From: Caulobacter hibisci
GTDB taxonomy: Bacteria; Pseudomonadota; Alphaproteobacteria; Caulobacterales; Caulobacteraceae
DNA: 64,000 nt
NCBI RefSeq assembly: GCF_016135805.1
Contig: NZ_JADWOX010000010.1
Span: 124,001-188,000, forward strand
Direction of reading: 5' to 3'
A program made the translations under genes and the position numbers. Below are positions 49,385 to 60,088 of this stretch, piece after piece; the first letter of the stretch is position 1, and the number at the start of each line of letters is the position of its first letter. Below the pieces are notes generated by a model. It saw nothing but the letters and a program-made list of their open reading frames with translations. It had not been told where the DNA came from and searched no databases.

Positions 49385-50635
49385 TCAGGCTTCCGGAGGC
49401 GGCGGCTCCTTGCGGCCCATCCGGGTGGCCTGGCCCCAGTAGCGGCCGCCGATGCGTTTCACCGTGCCGGCCTCGCGCTTGATCATCTCCCACGGGTGGA
49501 ACGCCAGCCCGACCGTGTCGGCCATGGCCGCGCCGCGCGCGCCCATCGGCTTTTCGGGGCCGGTAGTGGAATCGTGGGCGGTCTGGTGCTCGATCTCGGC
49601 ATTGAGCTCGGCCCCGACCAGCACGGTCATGATCGAGAACCACACCCAGACCATGAAGGCGATCACCGCGCCCAGCGGGCCGTAGGTGGCGTCGTAGTGA
49701 GCGACCTTGTTGACGTAGAGCGAAAAGCCCAACGAACCGACCAGCCAGGCGGCGGCGCCGAACAGCGCGCCCAGCACCACCCAGCGCCAGCGCGGACGGG
49801 TGCGACAGGGGGCGAAGCGGTAGAGCATGCCGAAGGCCAGGGCCGTGACCAGCAGCACCAGCAGCCAGCGCAGCGGAATCCAGATCGCCGAGATCGCGCC
49901 CAGGCCGATCCGCTCCAGCACGATGGGCGCGGCGATCAGCACCGCGGCGATGAACACCGCATAGAGCAGGGCGCACAGGGTGAAGCCGTAGGTCAGGGCC
50001 GTCTTGGACAGGAAGTTGCGCTTCTCGTCCTCGTCATAGGCCACGTTCAGTCCGTCGAAGAGCGCCTTCATGCTGGCGTTGGCGCTCCAGATCGACAGCA
50101 GCAGACTGACCACGAAGGCCACGCCCAGCTTGCCGCCCTCCTGGCTGGCCAGGCGCAGCATCTGCTCGCCGACGATCTGGACGACGCTGGCGGGAAACAC
50201 GCCCGACATCTCCTGCAGTTGCTTCTCCACCGCCCCGACGTCGGCGAACAGGCCGTACAGCGACACGAAGGCGCCTATGGCCGGGAACAGGGCCAGCAGG
50301 GTGTAGAAGGTCACGCCGCCGGCCACCGACGGCAGTTTGTCGACGCTGATTTCGCGGGCCGTACGCCAGAGGATGTCGCGCCAGCCGAGCAGGGGAATGC
50401 CGTGCGGATGGCGGGCGGCGCGGCCGCGCCTGGGCTCGGCCGTGTCGAACTCGTCGGGCGGCATGACCCGGTCTTCCGACAGGCCGGGCGGCGGCAGGTG
50501 AGGCTCGACCTGCGGCTCCAGCCGCTTGGGGAAGGCGAAGGGGGCGACCGCCAGCAGCAGGATCCACGGGGCGAGGTGATAGGGCCGCGAGGCCAGCCAC
50601 GACTGGACGCGGCGTCGCGGCGGGGTGTCTGTCAT
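49385..50635 (-). CDS. YihY/virulence factor BrkB family membrane protein
   Basis: A 416-residue inner-membrane protein. After a basic N-terminus (MTDTPPRRRVQSWLASRPYH) come about six to seven spans, and the family signature block ISVDKLPSVAGGVTFYTLLALFPAIGAFVSLYGL is clear. YihY/BrkB proteins are widespread membrane proteins with a role still unclear. The C-terminal tail (TGPEKPMGARGAAMAD and beyond) is cytoplasmic and polar. The start at 50635 is supported by GGGAGG upstream. The gene lies in the prfA-prmC insert. Confidence 0.88.
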   Translation of the reverse strand: MTDTPPRRRVQSWLASRPYHLAPWILLLAVAPFAFPKRLEPQVEPHLPPPGLSEDRVMPPDEFDTAEPRRGRAARHPHGIPLLGWRDILWRTAREISVDKLPSVAGGVTFYTLLALFPAIGAFVSLYGLFADVGAVEKQLQEMSGVFPASVVQIVGEQMLRLASQEGGKLGVAFVVSLLLSIWSANASMKALFDGLNVAYDEDEKRNFLSKTALTYGFTLCALLYAVFIAAVLIAAPIVLERIGLGAISAIWIPLRWLLVLLVTALAFGMLYRFAPCRTRPRWRWVVLGALFGAAAWLVGSLGFSLYVNKVAHYDATYGPLGAVIAFMVWVWFSIMTVLVGAELNAEIEHQTAHDSTTGPEKPMGARGAAMADTVGLAFHPWEMIKREAGTVKRIGGRYWGQATRMGRKEPPPPEA

Positions 50636-50781
50636 GAGCGAGCCTCCCGGGTCTGGAAAATCCATGAGAGGGCTTGGCGTTCCGCAAACATTTTGAGCGT
50701 GATGGCCGCCGAAGCCGATGACACTTTCGGCTATCAGGCTCTGGCCTTGCCAAGCTGAACCGCCGTCGTCACCTTCGCGCC

Positions 50782-51546
50782 ATGCAAGCCCAGGTCGCCT
50801 CGCTCTACCGTCATCCCGTCAAGGGATTCACGCCCGAACGCCTGGAGACGGCGTCTCTGAGCGCGGGCGCTTGCTTTCCCTGCGACCGGCTCTATGCGGT
50901 CGAGGACGGCCCCAGCGGCTTCGACTCCGCCGCGCCGGGCCACCTGTCGAAGATGAAGTTCACCGTCCTGGCCAAGATCCCGGCCGTCGCCAAGGCCCGC
51001 ACGGCCTATGACGAGGCCAGCGGCGTGCTGACCGCCTCGGCCGAGGGCCTGGCCGATTTCGCCGGCGACCTGCGCGGCGAGGACGGCCGGCGGGCCTTCG
51101 AGGGCTGGCTGGCGGCCCTGCTGGGCGAGGACGCCAAGGGGCCGCTGCGGGTGATTGAGGGACCGGGCGCGCACCGATTCATGGACAGCAAGTCAGGCTT
51201 CGTCTCGATCGTGAACCTGGCCTCTGTGCGCGATCTGGCCGAAAAAATCGGCCGTCCGGTCGATCCCTTGCGGTTCCGCGCCAACCTGTATGTCGAGGGC
51301 TGGCCGGCCTGGGCCGAGAACGGCTGGACGGGCAGGACGGTGCGGGTCGGCTCGGCGACCGCCGAGGTTCTGAAACCCATCGTCCGCTGCGCCGCCACCC
51401 ACGTCGATCCCGTCACCGCAGAACGGGACATCGAGGTGGTGAAGGCCCTGTTCGACCACTACGGCCACATGTTCTGCGGCATCTACCTGAACGTCACCGC
51501 CGACGGCACGGTGGGCGAGGGGGATGCGGTGGTGGTGGACGGGTGA
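50782..51546 (+). CDS. MOSC domain-containing protein
   Basis: A 254-residue protein with an N-terminal MOSC-N-like beta barrel (MQAQVASLYRHPVKGFTPE) and a C-terminal MOSC domain. The conserved cysteine that binds molybdenum cofactor or sulfur in this family is in IVRCAATHVDPVTAERD. YiiM/mARC-like proteins detoxify N-hydroxylated compounds or move sulfur; this one looks like a free-standing form. It is followed at once by a small lipoprotein gene whose start overlaps its stop (TGATG). Confidence 0.88.
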   Translation: MQAQVASLYRHPVKGFTPERLETASLSAGACFPCDRLYAVEDGPSGFDSAAPGHLSKMKFTVLAKIPAVAKARTAYDEASGVLTASAEGLADFAGDLRGEDGRRAFEGWLAALLGEDAKGPLRVIEGPGAHRFMDSKSGFVSIVNLASVRDLAEKIGRPVDPLRFRANLYVEGWPAWAENGWTGRTVRVGSATAEVLKPIVRCAATHVDPVTAERDIEVVKALFDHYGHMFCGIYLNVTADGTVGEGDAVVVDG

Positions 51547-51812
51547 TGGGCCTGCAGCGAGCCATTATCGCCGGTTGCGTGGTCCTATTCGCCAGCGCGA
51601 CCTCGGGCTGTTTCGTCGGCGACGAGAACCGCTGGGCCAGCCCACGCCAGATCGCCGACGCCGCCGCCCGCTGCGGCCTACCCGCCTTCAAGCCCACAAA
51701 GGTCGGAGACGCTTGGGCCGCCTATGTCGACCGCTCAGTTCCAGGCCATGAGGCCAAGGAGGATTGCATCTACGCCGATGTCGAGCGTCAGGGCCTATTG
51801 GCGACCCGTTGA
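51546..51812 (+). CDS. Small lipoprotein
   Basis: An 88-residue exported lipoprotein. The signal peptide with lipobox (CVVLFASATSGCFVGD) places Cys at about residue 22. The short mature part is cysteine-containing and has no recognised fold. Its ATG overlaps the stop of the MOSC gene (TGATG), implying co-translation. It converges on the ParE gene with a single base between stop codons. Functional link to the MOSC protein is unknown. Confidence 0.65.
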   Translation: MGLQRAIIAGCVVLFASATSGCFVGDENRWASPRQIADAAARCGLPAFKPTKVGDAWAAYVDRSVPGHEAKEDCIYADVERQGLLATR

Positions 51813-51813
51813 G

Positions 51814-52104
51814 TTAGAGATGGGATGAAGGATCCATCTGCTGGTGCAGGATACGAACGATCAGCGCCATCCCACGGTCGGGCCTGTAGAAGACCACATG
51901 CGAACCGACCGTGTGTCGCCGGTAGACTGAAGTGAGCCGGTCGTCGCGCCGGCCGGCCTCGGGGTGCAGGCCGATCAGGTCGAGAGCGCGCTTGATGTCG
52001 CGAAGGTAGGCCGCAGCTCGGCGGGCGCCCCACTGGCCTTTGGAAAAGGCCCGGATGTCGTCAATGTCGTGTCGCGCTTTGAACGACAGCCGATAGCCGC
52101 TCAT
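51814..52104 (-). CDS. parE: Type II toxin ParE (RelE/ParE superfamily)
   Basis: A 96-residue toxin of the RelE/ParE fold: MSGYRLSFKARHDIDDIRAFSKGQWG, LRDIKRALDLIGLHPEAGRRDD, and RHTVGSHVVFYRPDRGMALIVRILHQQMD are the standard blocks. ParE toxins poison DNA gyrase. The gene overlaps the stop of parD by four bases. It is complete, with no frameshift. The antitoxin gene upstream and its operator complete the module. Confidence 0.92.
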   Translation of the reverse strand: MSGYRLSFKARHDIDDIRAFSKGQWGARRAAAYLRDIKRALDLIGLHPEAGRRDDRLTSVYRRHTVGSHVVFYRPDRGMALIVRILHQQMDPSSHL

Positions 52105-52355
52105 TTCTCGTGCTCGGCCTCGGCTTCCAGTTCGCCGATGAAGGCGTCGAAATCGAATGGCTCTTCCATGAACCCGCTAGCCTCGCCTTCGGCGAGAGCG
52201 GCGCGGAGCGCGTCGAGCTTGGCTTCGTGCTCTTCTAACATCCGCAAACCCGCGCGGATGACGTCGCTTGCCGAGCCGTAGCGGCCTTCGGCCACCTGGC
52301 TTTCGATGAAGGTCTGGAAGTGCGGGCCGAGGCTGACTGAGGTGTTTTTGCTCAT
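52101..52355 (-). CDS. parD: Type II antitoxin ParD (ribbon-helix-helix)
   Basis: An 84-residue antitoxin: MSKNTSVSLGPHFQTFIESQVAEGRYGSASDVIRAGLRMLEEHEAKL is the ParD ribbon-helix-helix N-terminus, and the acidic C-terminus (GEASGFMEEPFDFDAFIGELEAE) wraps ParE. It is strongly preceded by GGAGG. A 6-base inverted repeat (52377-52393) just upstream is a probable self-repression site. The module stands in the prfA-prmC insert. Confidence 0.93.
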   Translation of the reverse strand: MSKNTSVSLGPHFQTFIESQVAEGRYGSASDVIRAGLRMLEEHEAKLDALRAALAEGEASGFMEEPFDFDAFIGELEAEAEHEK

Positions 52356-52376
52356 CAAGAACCTCCAAGACCGAGA

Positions 52377-52393
52377 ATACCAAAAACTGGTAT
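52377..52393. promoter_or_regulatory. Inverted repeat upstream of parDE, likely operator
   Basis: ATACCA (52377-52382) and TGGTAT (52388-52393) with spacer AAAAC. It lies 22 bases upstream of the parD ATG (52355) on the minus strand, next to the GGAGG ribosome-binding motif. ParD proteins bind such repeats; the role is inferred. Confidence 0.5.
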
Positions 52394-52440
52394 CGCGCTC
52401 AATCTCGCCCTCGCCGTCGCGACGCGCTATTGGAGCCGCC

Positions 52441-53310
52441 ATGACCCTTACTCTCGTCAAAGCCTGGAACGGCGCCAAGGAGCGCCTGAAGGAAGCCGGC
52501 ATCGATCAGCCCGCCATCGACGCGCGCCTGATGCTCGAAGTCGCCGCCGGCGTCAGCCGCACCGACATCATCACCGACCCCTATCGCGAGCTGACCGCCG
52601 AGCAGGTCGCTACGCTGGACGACTATCTGGAGCGCCGCGCCCGCCGCGAGCCGGTCAGCCACATCATCGGCCGCAAGGGCTTCTGGAAGATCCTGCTTTC
52701 GGTGACCAAGGACGTGCTGACCCCGCGCCCCGAGACCGAGGTCATCGTCGACGAGGTGCTGAAAGCCTTCCCCGAGACCATGGCCTTCAACATGCTGGAC
52801 CTGGGCGTCGGCTCGGGCTCGATGCTGCTGGCGATCCTGGCCGAGCGCCCGGCCGCCAAGGGCCTGGGGATCGACATCTCCGAGGAGGCCCTGGCCGTGG
52901 CGCGCGAGAACGCCGCCAATCTCGACCTCGACGGCCGGGTGGCGCTGATGCGCGGCGACTGGACGACGGGCCTGGGCGACGCCAGCTTCGACGTGGTGGT
53001 CTCCAACCCGCCCTACATCCCCACCGCCCATATCGACACCCTGGAGCCGGAAGTGCGCGACCACGAGCCGCGTCTGGCCCTGGACGGCGGCGCCGACGGC
53101 CTGACGGCCTATCGCGCCCTGGCGCCGGAGGTCCTGCGGGTGCTCAAGCCGGGCGGCCTGTTCTGCGTCGAGATCGGTTTCGACCAGTCGGCGGACGTCG
53201 AGATCCTGTTCAAGGCGGCCGGCGCGCAGAACGTGCGGACGGTCAAGGATCTGTCCACCCACGACCGCGTCGTCACGGGCTTCAAAAACCCCTTGGAAAC
53301 GCCGGCGTGA
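52441..53310 (+). CDS. prmC: Peptide chain release factor N5-glutamine methyltransferase
   Basis: A 289-residue methyltransferase that methylates the glutamine of the GGQ motif in release factors. The N-terminal helical domain (AWNGAKERLKEAGIDQPAIDARLML) and REPVSHIIGRKGFWKI are typical, with SAM motif I in MLDLGVGSGSMLLAILAE and the catalytic NPPY in VVVSNPPYIPTAH. Its substrate gene prfA normally lies directly upstream; here an insert of about 6 kb intervenes. The start at 52441 lies 48 bases beyond the parDE inverted repeat. Confidence 0.95.
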   Translation: MTLTLVKAWNGAKERLKEAGIDQPAIDARLMLEVAAGVSRTDIITDPYRELTAEQVATLDDYLERRARREPVSHIIGRKGFWKILLSVTKDVLTPRPETEVIVDEVLKAFPETMAFNMLDLGVGSGSMLLAILAERPAAKGLGIDISEEALAVARENAANLDLDGRVALMRGDWTTGLGDASFDVVVSNPPYIPTAHIDTLEPEVRDHEPRLALDGGADGLTAYRALAPEVLRVLKPGGLFCVEIGFDQSADVEILFKAAGAQNVRTVKDLSTHDRVVTGFKNPLETPA

Positions 53311-53562
53311 GGCGCTAGACGAATAGCGTCTCCTTCCAAATCGCCGGGTGACGGGAAGAGCGGTCGTTTCGACGGTCGCCAGACGCATCCGGCAGGCGCG
53401 AACGGCCGACGAGGCCGAACGCCGCGCCCGATCCGGACGGAGACTCTACGGAAACCCAGGTCTCAAGAACATCGAAGGCGAGCCCGAGACGGGCCCACCC
53501 AGTCTCAAGAGACCGAATACCGATCGGGTTAAAGCGTCCCGACCGGACAGGTTCAGAAGAAG

Positions 53563-54714
53563 ATGAGAGATTTCAAGGGCATGAAGCGCCAGCGTGGCCG
53601 CAACAACCGCGGGGGCGGTGGTGGCAAGCCACAGCAGCACAACGCCAACCGGGCCTTCGATTCGAACGGTCCCGATGGCGTGAAGGTCCGCGGCGCGGCC
53701 CAGAGCGTCTATGAAAAGTACCAGCAGCTGGCCCGTGACGCCTCGTCGTCCGGCGACCGGGTGCTGGCCGAAAACTACCTGCAGCACGCCGAGCACTATT
53801 TCCGCGTCCTGCGCGCCATCCAGCCGAATCGGTCGGTCAGCGACATCATCGGCAAGGACGCCTACTCGGCCTACGAGATCGACTTCGAGGCCGAGCCGGA
53901 AGAAGCCCCCGAGGCGCCGGCCGCCGTCGAGACGCCCGCCGAGGGCGCCGAGGGCGAGGGCGACGAAGGCCAGCAGGGCGAACAGCGTCGCGACCGCAAC
54001 CGCGACCGCTTCGAGAACCGTGACCGGGATCGCAACCGCGACAACCGCGACGGTCAGGGCCAAGGTCAGGGTCAGGGCGAACAGCGCCGCGACCGCTGGC
54101 GCGACCGTGACGACCGCGATCGCAACCGCGACGACCGCCCGCGCGACGACCGTCCCCGTGACGACCGCCCGCGCGATGATCGTCCTCGCGACGACCGGCC
54201 CCGGGAAGACCGTTTCCGCGATCGTGACGACCGTCTCCGTGACGACAGGCCTCGTGATGAACGTCCCCGTGACGATCGTCCCCGCGAGGAGCGCCAGCCG
54301 CGCGAAGAGCGTCCGACGGCCGAAGGCGGCGAGTTCCAGGGCGAGCCCCGCGAAGGCCGCCGCTCGCGCCGCGACCGGGATCGTGACCGCAACCGCGATC
54401 GCGGCGAGCGCGATCCGCTGGCCGTGATCGAGCCGGAAGCCGGCCCGCTGGGCGGCGAGCCGCAGGCGAGCGAAGGCTCGCCGGTGCTGCGCGGCCAGGA
54501 CGGCGCTGTCAGCCACGCCCCGGCGTTCCTGGGCAGCAAGCCCAAGCGAGAGCCGAAGTCCGAGCCCAAGGCCGAAGCGGCGCCCGCCGCCGAGACCCCC
54601 GCCGCGCCGGCCCCCGAGGCTGGCGCCGAAGAGGTCAAGAAGCCCCGCCGTCGCCGCGCCCCGCGCAGCTTCGAAGGCGGCGACGCGCCGGCTTCGGAAT
54701 CCGAAGAAGCCTGA
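53563..54714 (+). CDS. DUF4167 domain protein with Arg/Asp-rich repeats
   Basis: A 383-residue protein. The N-terminal DUF4167 domain (about 1-105: MKRQRGRNNRGGGGGKPQQ, then NANRAFDSNGPDGVKVRG and YEKYQQLARDASSSGDRVLAENYLQHAEHY) is a small alphaproteobacterial family thought to bind nucleic acid. Residues about 140-260 are a degenerate DRPRD-type repeat of alternating Arg and Asp, low complexity and probably disordered. The C-terminus is Ala/Pro/Glu-rich and basic. In Alphaproteobacteria it follows prmC, as here. Start 53563 (MRDFKGMKRQ) is used; MKRQRG at 53581 is an alternative. Confidence 0.88.
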   Translation: MRDFKGMKRQRGRNNRGGGGGKPQQHNANRAFDSNGPDGVKVRGAAQSVYEKYQQLARDASSSGDRVLAENYLQHAEHYFRVLRAIQPNRSVSDIIGKDAYSAYEIDFEAEPEEAPEAPAAVETPAEGAEGEGDEGQQGEQRRDRNRDRFENRDRDRNRDNRDGQGQGQGQGEQRRDRWRDRDDRDRNRDDRPRDDRPRDDRPRDDRPRDDRPREDRFRDRDDRLRDDRPRDERPRDDRPREERQPREERPTAEGGEFQGEPREGRRSRRDRDRDRNRDRGERDPLAVIEPEAGPLGGEPQASEGSPVLRGQDGAVSHAPAFLGSKPKREPKSEPKAEAAPAAETPAAPAPEAGAEEVKKPRRRRAPRSFEGGDAPASESEEA

Positions 54715-54788
54715 GACGATCCGCCGCGAGGACTTTGCGATAGGTCAACCCATAGGCTAGGTTCTCCGCAACCACAGGAGACCCGGCC

Positions 54789-55817
54789 ATGGGCGGGCGT
54801 GGAGCAAAGTCCGGCGGCGCGGGCGAAGAGGCCCGCTATCGCGCTATCGTCGACACGGCGGTGGACGCCATTGTCGTGATCGATGAGCACGGCCGTATCG
54901 AGGCCTTCAATCCCGCGGCCGAGCGATTGTTCGGTTATGCGGCGGCCGACATGATCGGGGCCAACGTCAACGGCCTGATGCCCGAGCCACATCATGGCGC
55001 GCACGATCGCTACCTCGAAACCTACCGCGCCACCGGCGAGCGTCGGATCATCGGCATCGGCCGCGAGGTGTTCGGCCGTCGGCAGGACGGCTCGACCTTT
55101 CCCCTTGAGCTTTCGATCGCCGAATGGCGCTCGGCCGGCCGGCGGTTCTTCACCGGCGTGATGCGCGACGTCACCGAACGCAAGCGGACCGAGGAGCTGC
55201 AGCGGCTGCTGGTCAACGAGCTCAACCACCGGGTCAAGAACACCCTGGCGACCGTGCAGTCGGTTGCCGGCCAGACCCTGCGCAACGCCGCCGACCTGGG
55301 CGACGCCCGCGAATCCCTGACCACCCGCCTTTTGGCCCTGGCCCGCACCCACGACATCCTGACCCGCGAAAGCTGGGAGGGCGCCGACCTGCGCGACATC
55401 CTGGCGGGCCTGATCGAATCCTACGGCGACGCGACCCGTTTCGTCCTGGCGGGGCCATCGGTGCGGTTGTCGCCGAAGACGGCGCTGTCGCTCTCTCTGG
55501 CCCTGCACGAGCTGATGACCAACGCCACCAAGTACGGCGCCTTGTCGACGCCCGCCGGCCAGGTGTCGATCGGCTGGAGCCGGGAAGGCGAGGGCTATGA
55601 AGAGCGCCTGCGCCTGGGCTGGAAGGAGAGCGGCGGACCGCTGGTGTCCCCGCCCGAGCGCCAGGGTTTCGGCAGTCGCCTGATCACCCGCGGCCTGGCG
55701 CTGGAGCTCGATGGCGAGGCCGCGCTCGACTATCAGCCCGACGGCGTGGCCTGCACCATCGTCGCCCGCCTGCGTCGACCACCGGCCGCCGTGGTTCCGG
55801 CCCGAGGAGCCGCCTGA
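54789..55817 (+). CDS. PAS-HWE sensor histidine kinase
   Basis: A 342-residue soluble kinase. One PAS domain (about 15-135: YRAIVDTAVDAIVVIDEHGRIEAFN) is followed by a HWE kinase: phosphoacceptor in LLVNELNHRVKNTLATVQSV, N box ALHELMTNATKYGALS and glycine-rich ATP lid GFGSRLITRG. The next gene encodes a single-domain response regulator starting directly after its stop, so the two form a complete two-component pair. HWE kinases in Caulobacterales are often linked to light, stress or general stress signalling; the specific cue is unknown. Confidence 0.9.
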   Translation: MGGRGAKSGGAGEEARYRAIVDTAVDAIVVIDEHGRIEAFNPAAERLFGYAAADMIGANVNGLMPEPHHGAHDRYLETYRATGERRIIGIGREVFGRRQDGSTFPLELSIAEWRSAGRRFFTGVMRDVTERKRTEELQRLLVNELNHRVKNTLATVQSVAGQTLRNAADLGDARESLTTRLLALARTHDILTRESWEGADLRDILAGLIESYGDATRFVLAGPSVRLSPKTALSLSLALHELMTNATKYGALSTPAGQVSIGWSREGEGYEERLRLGWKESGGPLVSPPERQGFGSRLITRGLALELDGEAALDYQPDGVACTIVARLRRPPAAVVPARGAA

Positions 55818-56156
55818 ATGCGCGTTCTGATCGTCGAGGACGAGATCATGGTGGCGATGCTGGTCGAGGACCTGCTGACCGACCTGGGCTGCGTGGTCAC
55901 TGGGCCCGCGGTATCGGCGGAAAGCGCGGTCGAGGCGGCTCGGCGCGAGGATGTCGATTTCGCCCTGCTCGACGTCAACCTCGATGGCGGCACCTCGTTC
56001 GCAGCGGCCGACGTGCTTCGGGCGCGCGGCGTGCCCTTCGCCTTCGTCACCGGCTATGGCGACCAGGGCGTGCGCGCCGACCTGCGCGACGCGCCGATCC
56101 TCAGCAAGCCGGTCGATCCCAAGCACCTGGCGCGAACCATCGCCGCGGCGCGGTAG
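55818..56156 (+). CDS. Single-domain response regulator
   Basis: A 112-residue receiver domain without an output domain. Acidic pocket VEDE (7-9), phosphoacceptor Asp52 in LLDVNLDGG, Thr78 in FVTGYG and Lys97 in LSKPVD are all present. It is translated immediately after the kinase stop. Such stand-alone receivers act as phosphate sinks or interact with other proteins. It should accept phosphate from the upstream HWE kinase. Palindromic repeats follow. Confidence 0.92.
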   Translation: MRVLIVEDEIMVAMLVEDLLTDLGCVVTGPAVSAESAVEAARREDVDFALLDVNLDGGTSFAAADVLRARGVPFAFVTGYGDQGVRADLRDAPILSKPVDPKHLARTIAAAR

Positions 56157-56166
56157 GGATCAAGGC

Positions 56167-56210
56167 CCTCTCCCTGTGGGAGAGGTGTCGCCGAAGGCGA
56201 CGGAGAGGGG
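56167..56210. repeat. Palindromic CTCTCCC-type repeat
   Basis: CCCTCTCCCTGTGGGAGAGG with inner palindrome TCGCCGAAGGCGA, then GGAGAGGGG. It belongs to the same class as 17309-17361 and 17423-17474. Confidence 0.65.
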
Positions 56211-56250
56211 AGTGGCTGGAAATCGGCCGATGTCCCGGCAGCTGAAAACG

Positions 56251-56297
56251 GCCCCCCTCCGGCCCTTCGGGCCACCTCCCCCAGAGGGGGAGGATCT
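56251..56297. repeat. Palindromic repeat, GGCCC-core type
   Basis: GCCCCCCTCCGGCCCTTCGG and GGCCACCTCCCCCAGAGGGG around a palindromic core. It nearly matches 10187-10234, including the preceding GCTGAAAAC. Confidence 0.75.
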
Positions 56298-56361
56298 TTG
56301 TTGCAAGCGGCCGCTCGCGTGACTTAAGTCGGGCGACCGACAACAATAACGCGTGCCATCC

Positions 56362-57111
56362 ATGCGCCTTCGCTCTTCGCTTGTCCTGATCTGCGGCCTG
56401 ATGCTGTCGGCCTGCGCCTATAACGCCGACCTTGGCCGCGACCAGTTCGCCGTGGTCGACGAGTCGGCCCTGGCCCGATCGGGCGAGCAGGCCTGGAACG
56501 AGGCCCTGCGCACCGGCAAGGTGTCGAAGGACGCGCGGATGAACGCCCGGGTGCGCGCCGTCGGCCAGCGGGTGGTCGAGGCGGCGGGACTGGCCAACCG
56601 GCCCTGGGACTATGTGGTCTTCGACAACGACACGCCGAACGCCTTCGTGCTGCCCGGCGGCCATGTGGGCGTCAATTCGGGCCTGGTGAAGCTGGTCGAC
56701 AACGACGACCAGCTGGCCGCCGTGCTGGGCCACGAGGCCGCCCACGTCGTCGCCCGCCACGCGGTCGAGCGCTATTCACAGCAGATGGGCACGCAGCTGG
56801 TGCTGGCCATCGCCCAGGCCGCGGCCGGCGGCGGGGGCAGCGACGGCGGCAAGGCCGTGTCGGCTCTGGGCGGGGCCGGCGCGCAGGTCGGCTTCCTGCT
56901 GCCGTTCTCGCGCAAGCACGAACTGGAGGCCGACCGCCTGGGCGTCGACTTCATGCAGCGGGCCGGCTACCGCCCGCGCGAGGCCGTGGCGCTGTGGCGC
57001 AAGATGCAGGCTCAGGGCGGCTCGAACCGGGCCGAGTTCACCTCGACCCACCCGTCCGACGCCACCCGCATCCAGGCCCTGGAAAACTATATCGCCAGCC
57101 AAGGCTGGTGA
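56362..57111 (+). CDS. M48-family metalloprotease lipoprotein
   Basis: A 249-residue lipoprotein with signal and lipobox LMLSACAYN. The M48 zinc motif is HEAAHVVARHAVERY and the third ligand lies in KHELEADRLGVDFMQRA. This short form resembles LoiP/YggG outer-membrane M48 proteases. It is distinct from the TPR-containing M48 protease at 15458. The start at 56362 gives a normal signal peptide; GTG at 56353 is possible. It precedes clpB by 102 bases. Confidence 0.88.
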   Translation: MRLRSSLVLICGLMLSACAYNADLGRDQFAVVDESALARSGEQAWNEALRTGKVSKDARMNARVRAVGQRVVEAAGLANRPWDYVVFDNDTPNAFVLPGGHVGVNSGLVKLVDNDDQLAAVLGHEAAHVVARHAVERYSQQMGTQLVLAIAQAAAGGGGSDGGKAVSALGGAGAQVGFLLPFSRKHELEADRLGVDFMQRAGYRPREAVALWRKMQAQGGSNRAEFTSTHPSDATRIQALENYIASQGW

Positions 57112-57114
57112 CGC

Positions 57115-57142
57115 CTTGTGTGGCCTGAAGGTCACACTACAT
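57115..57142 (+). promoter_or_regulatory. Candidate heat-shock (sigma-32) promoter of clpB
   Basis: CTTGTG (57115-57120), a 16-base spacer, then CTACAT (57137-57142), lying 71 bases before the clpB start. CTTG at -35 is typical of sigma-32 promoters, and clpB belongs to the heat-shock regulon in many bacteria. The match is partial. Confidence 0.35.
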
Positions 57143-57212
57143 CCCCTGTCGGACCGGTTCGCGCTTCTCGGAGGCGAGCCGGCCGGATCCGCCTAACAAG
57201 GGGACGTTCAGA

Positions 57213-59801
<2,589 letters not shown>

Positions 59802-59814
59802 GGCTCGAGAGAAG

Positions 59815-59848
59815 CGCGCGTTCCGGCTACGCTGGAACGCGCGTTTTT
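59815..59848 (+). terminator. Rho-independent terminator of clpB
   Basis: CGCGCGTTCC (59815-59824) pairs perfectly with GGAACGCGCG (59834-59843), loop of nine bases, followed by TTTTT at 59844-59848. Confidence 0.92.
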
Positions 59849-59887
59849 GCTGTTGCGGGCGGGAAAAGCCGACCTCATCTTGAGGGC

Positions 59888-60088
59888 ATGAGCCAGCCCG
59901 CTTCCAAACCGCCGACGAGAAAGACGGCGCGCGCGTCGAAGGCCTCGCCCGGGCGTATCGGGCGCAGCCCGATCACTGGCACAATCATTCTCGCGCCCTA
60001 TCCGAAGAAGGGCGGTATGGCGCCGGAGAAAATCCGCGCCATAGTTGATGCGATGCTGGCGGCTGAAGCGGCCCAAAAGGCTAAATGA
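59888..60088 (+). CDS. Small basic protein upstream of a deoxyribosyltransferase-like gene
   Basis: A 66-residue, basic, largely unstructured-looking protein: MSQPASKPPTRKTARASKAS, then GRIGRSPITGTIILAPYPKK, then a helical C-terminus (PEKIRAIVDAMLAAEAAQKAK). No named family. Its stop overlaps the ATG of the following gene by four bases (ATGA), showing tight coupling. In many genomes a small basic ORF of this sort precedes genes of the next type, as far as I recall, so it may be the partner of a two-gene module. The start ATG at 59888 has GAGGGC upstream. Confidence 0.6.
   Translation: MSQPASKPPTRKTARASKASPGRIGRSPITGTIILAPYPKKGGMAPEKIRAIVDAMLAAEAAQKAK

Noticed and set aside
53348..53566. 72-residue open frame overlapping the DUF4167 start
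   Set aside because: It is arginine-rich with no recognisable pattern, no good ribosome-binding site and reads like high-GC background in the prmC-DUF4167 gap.
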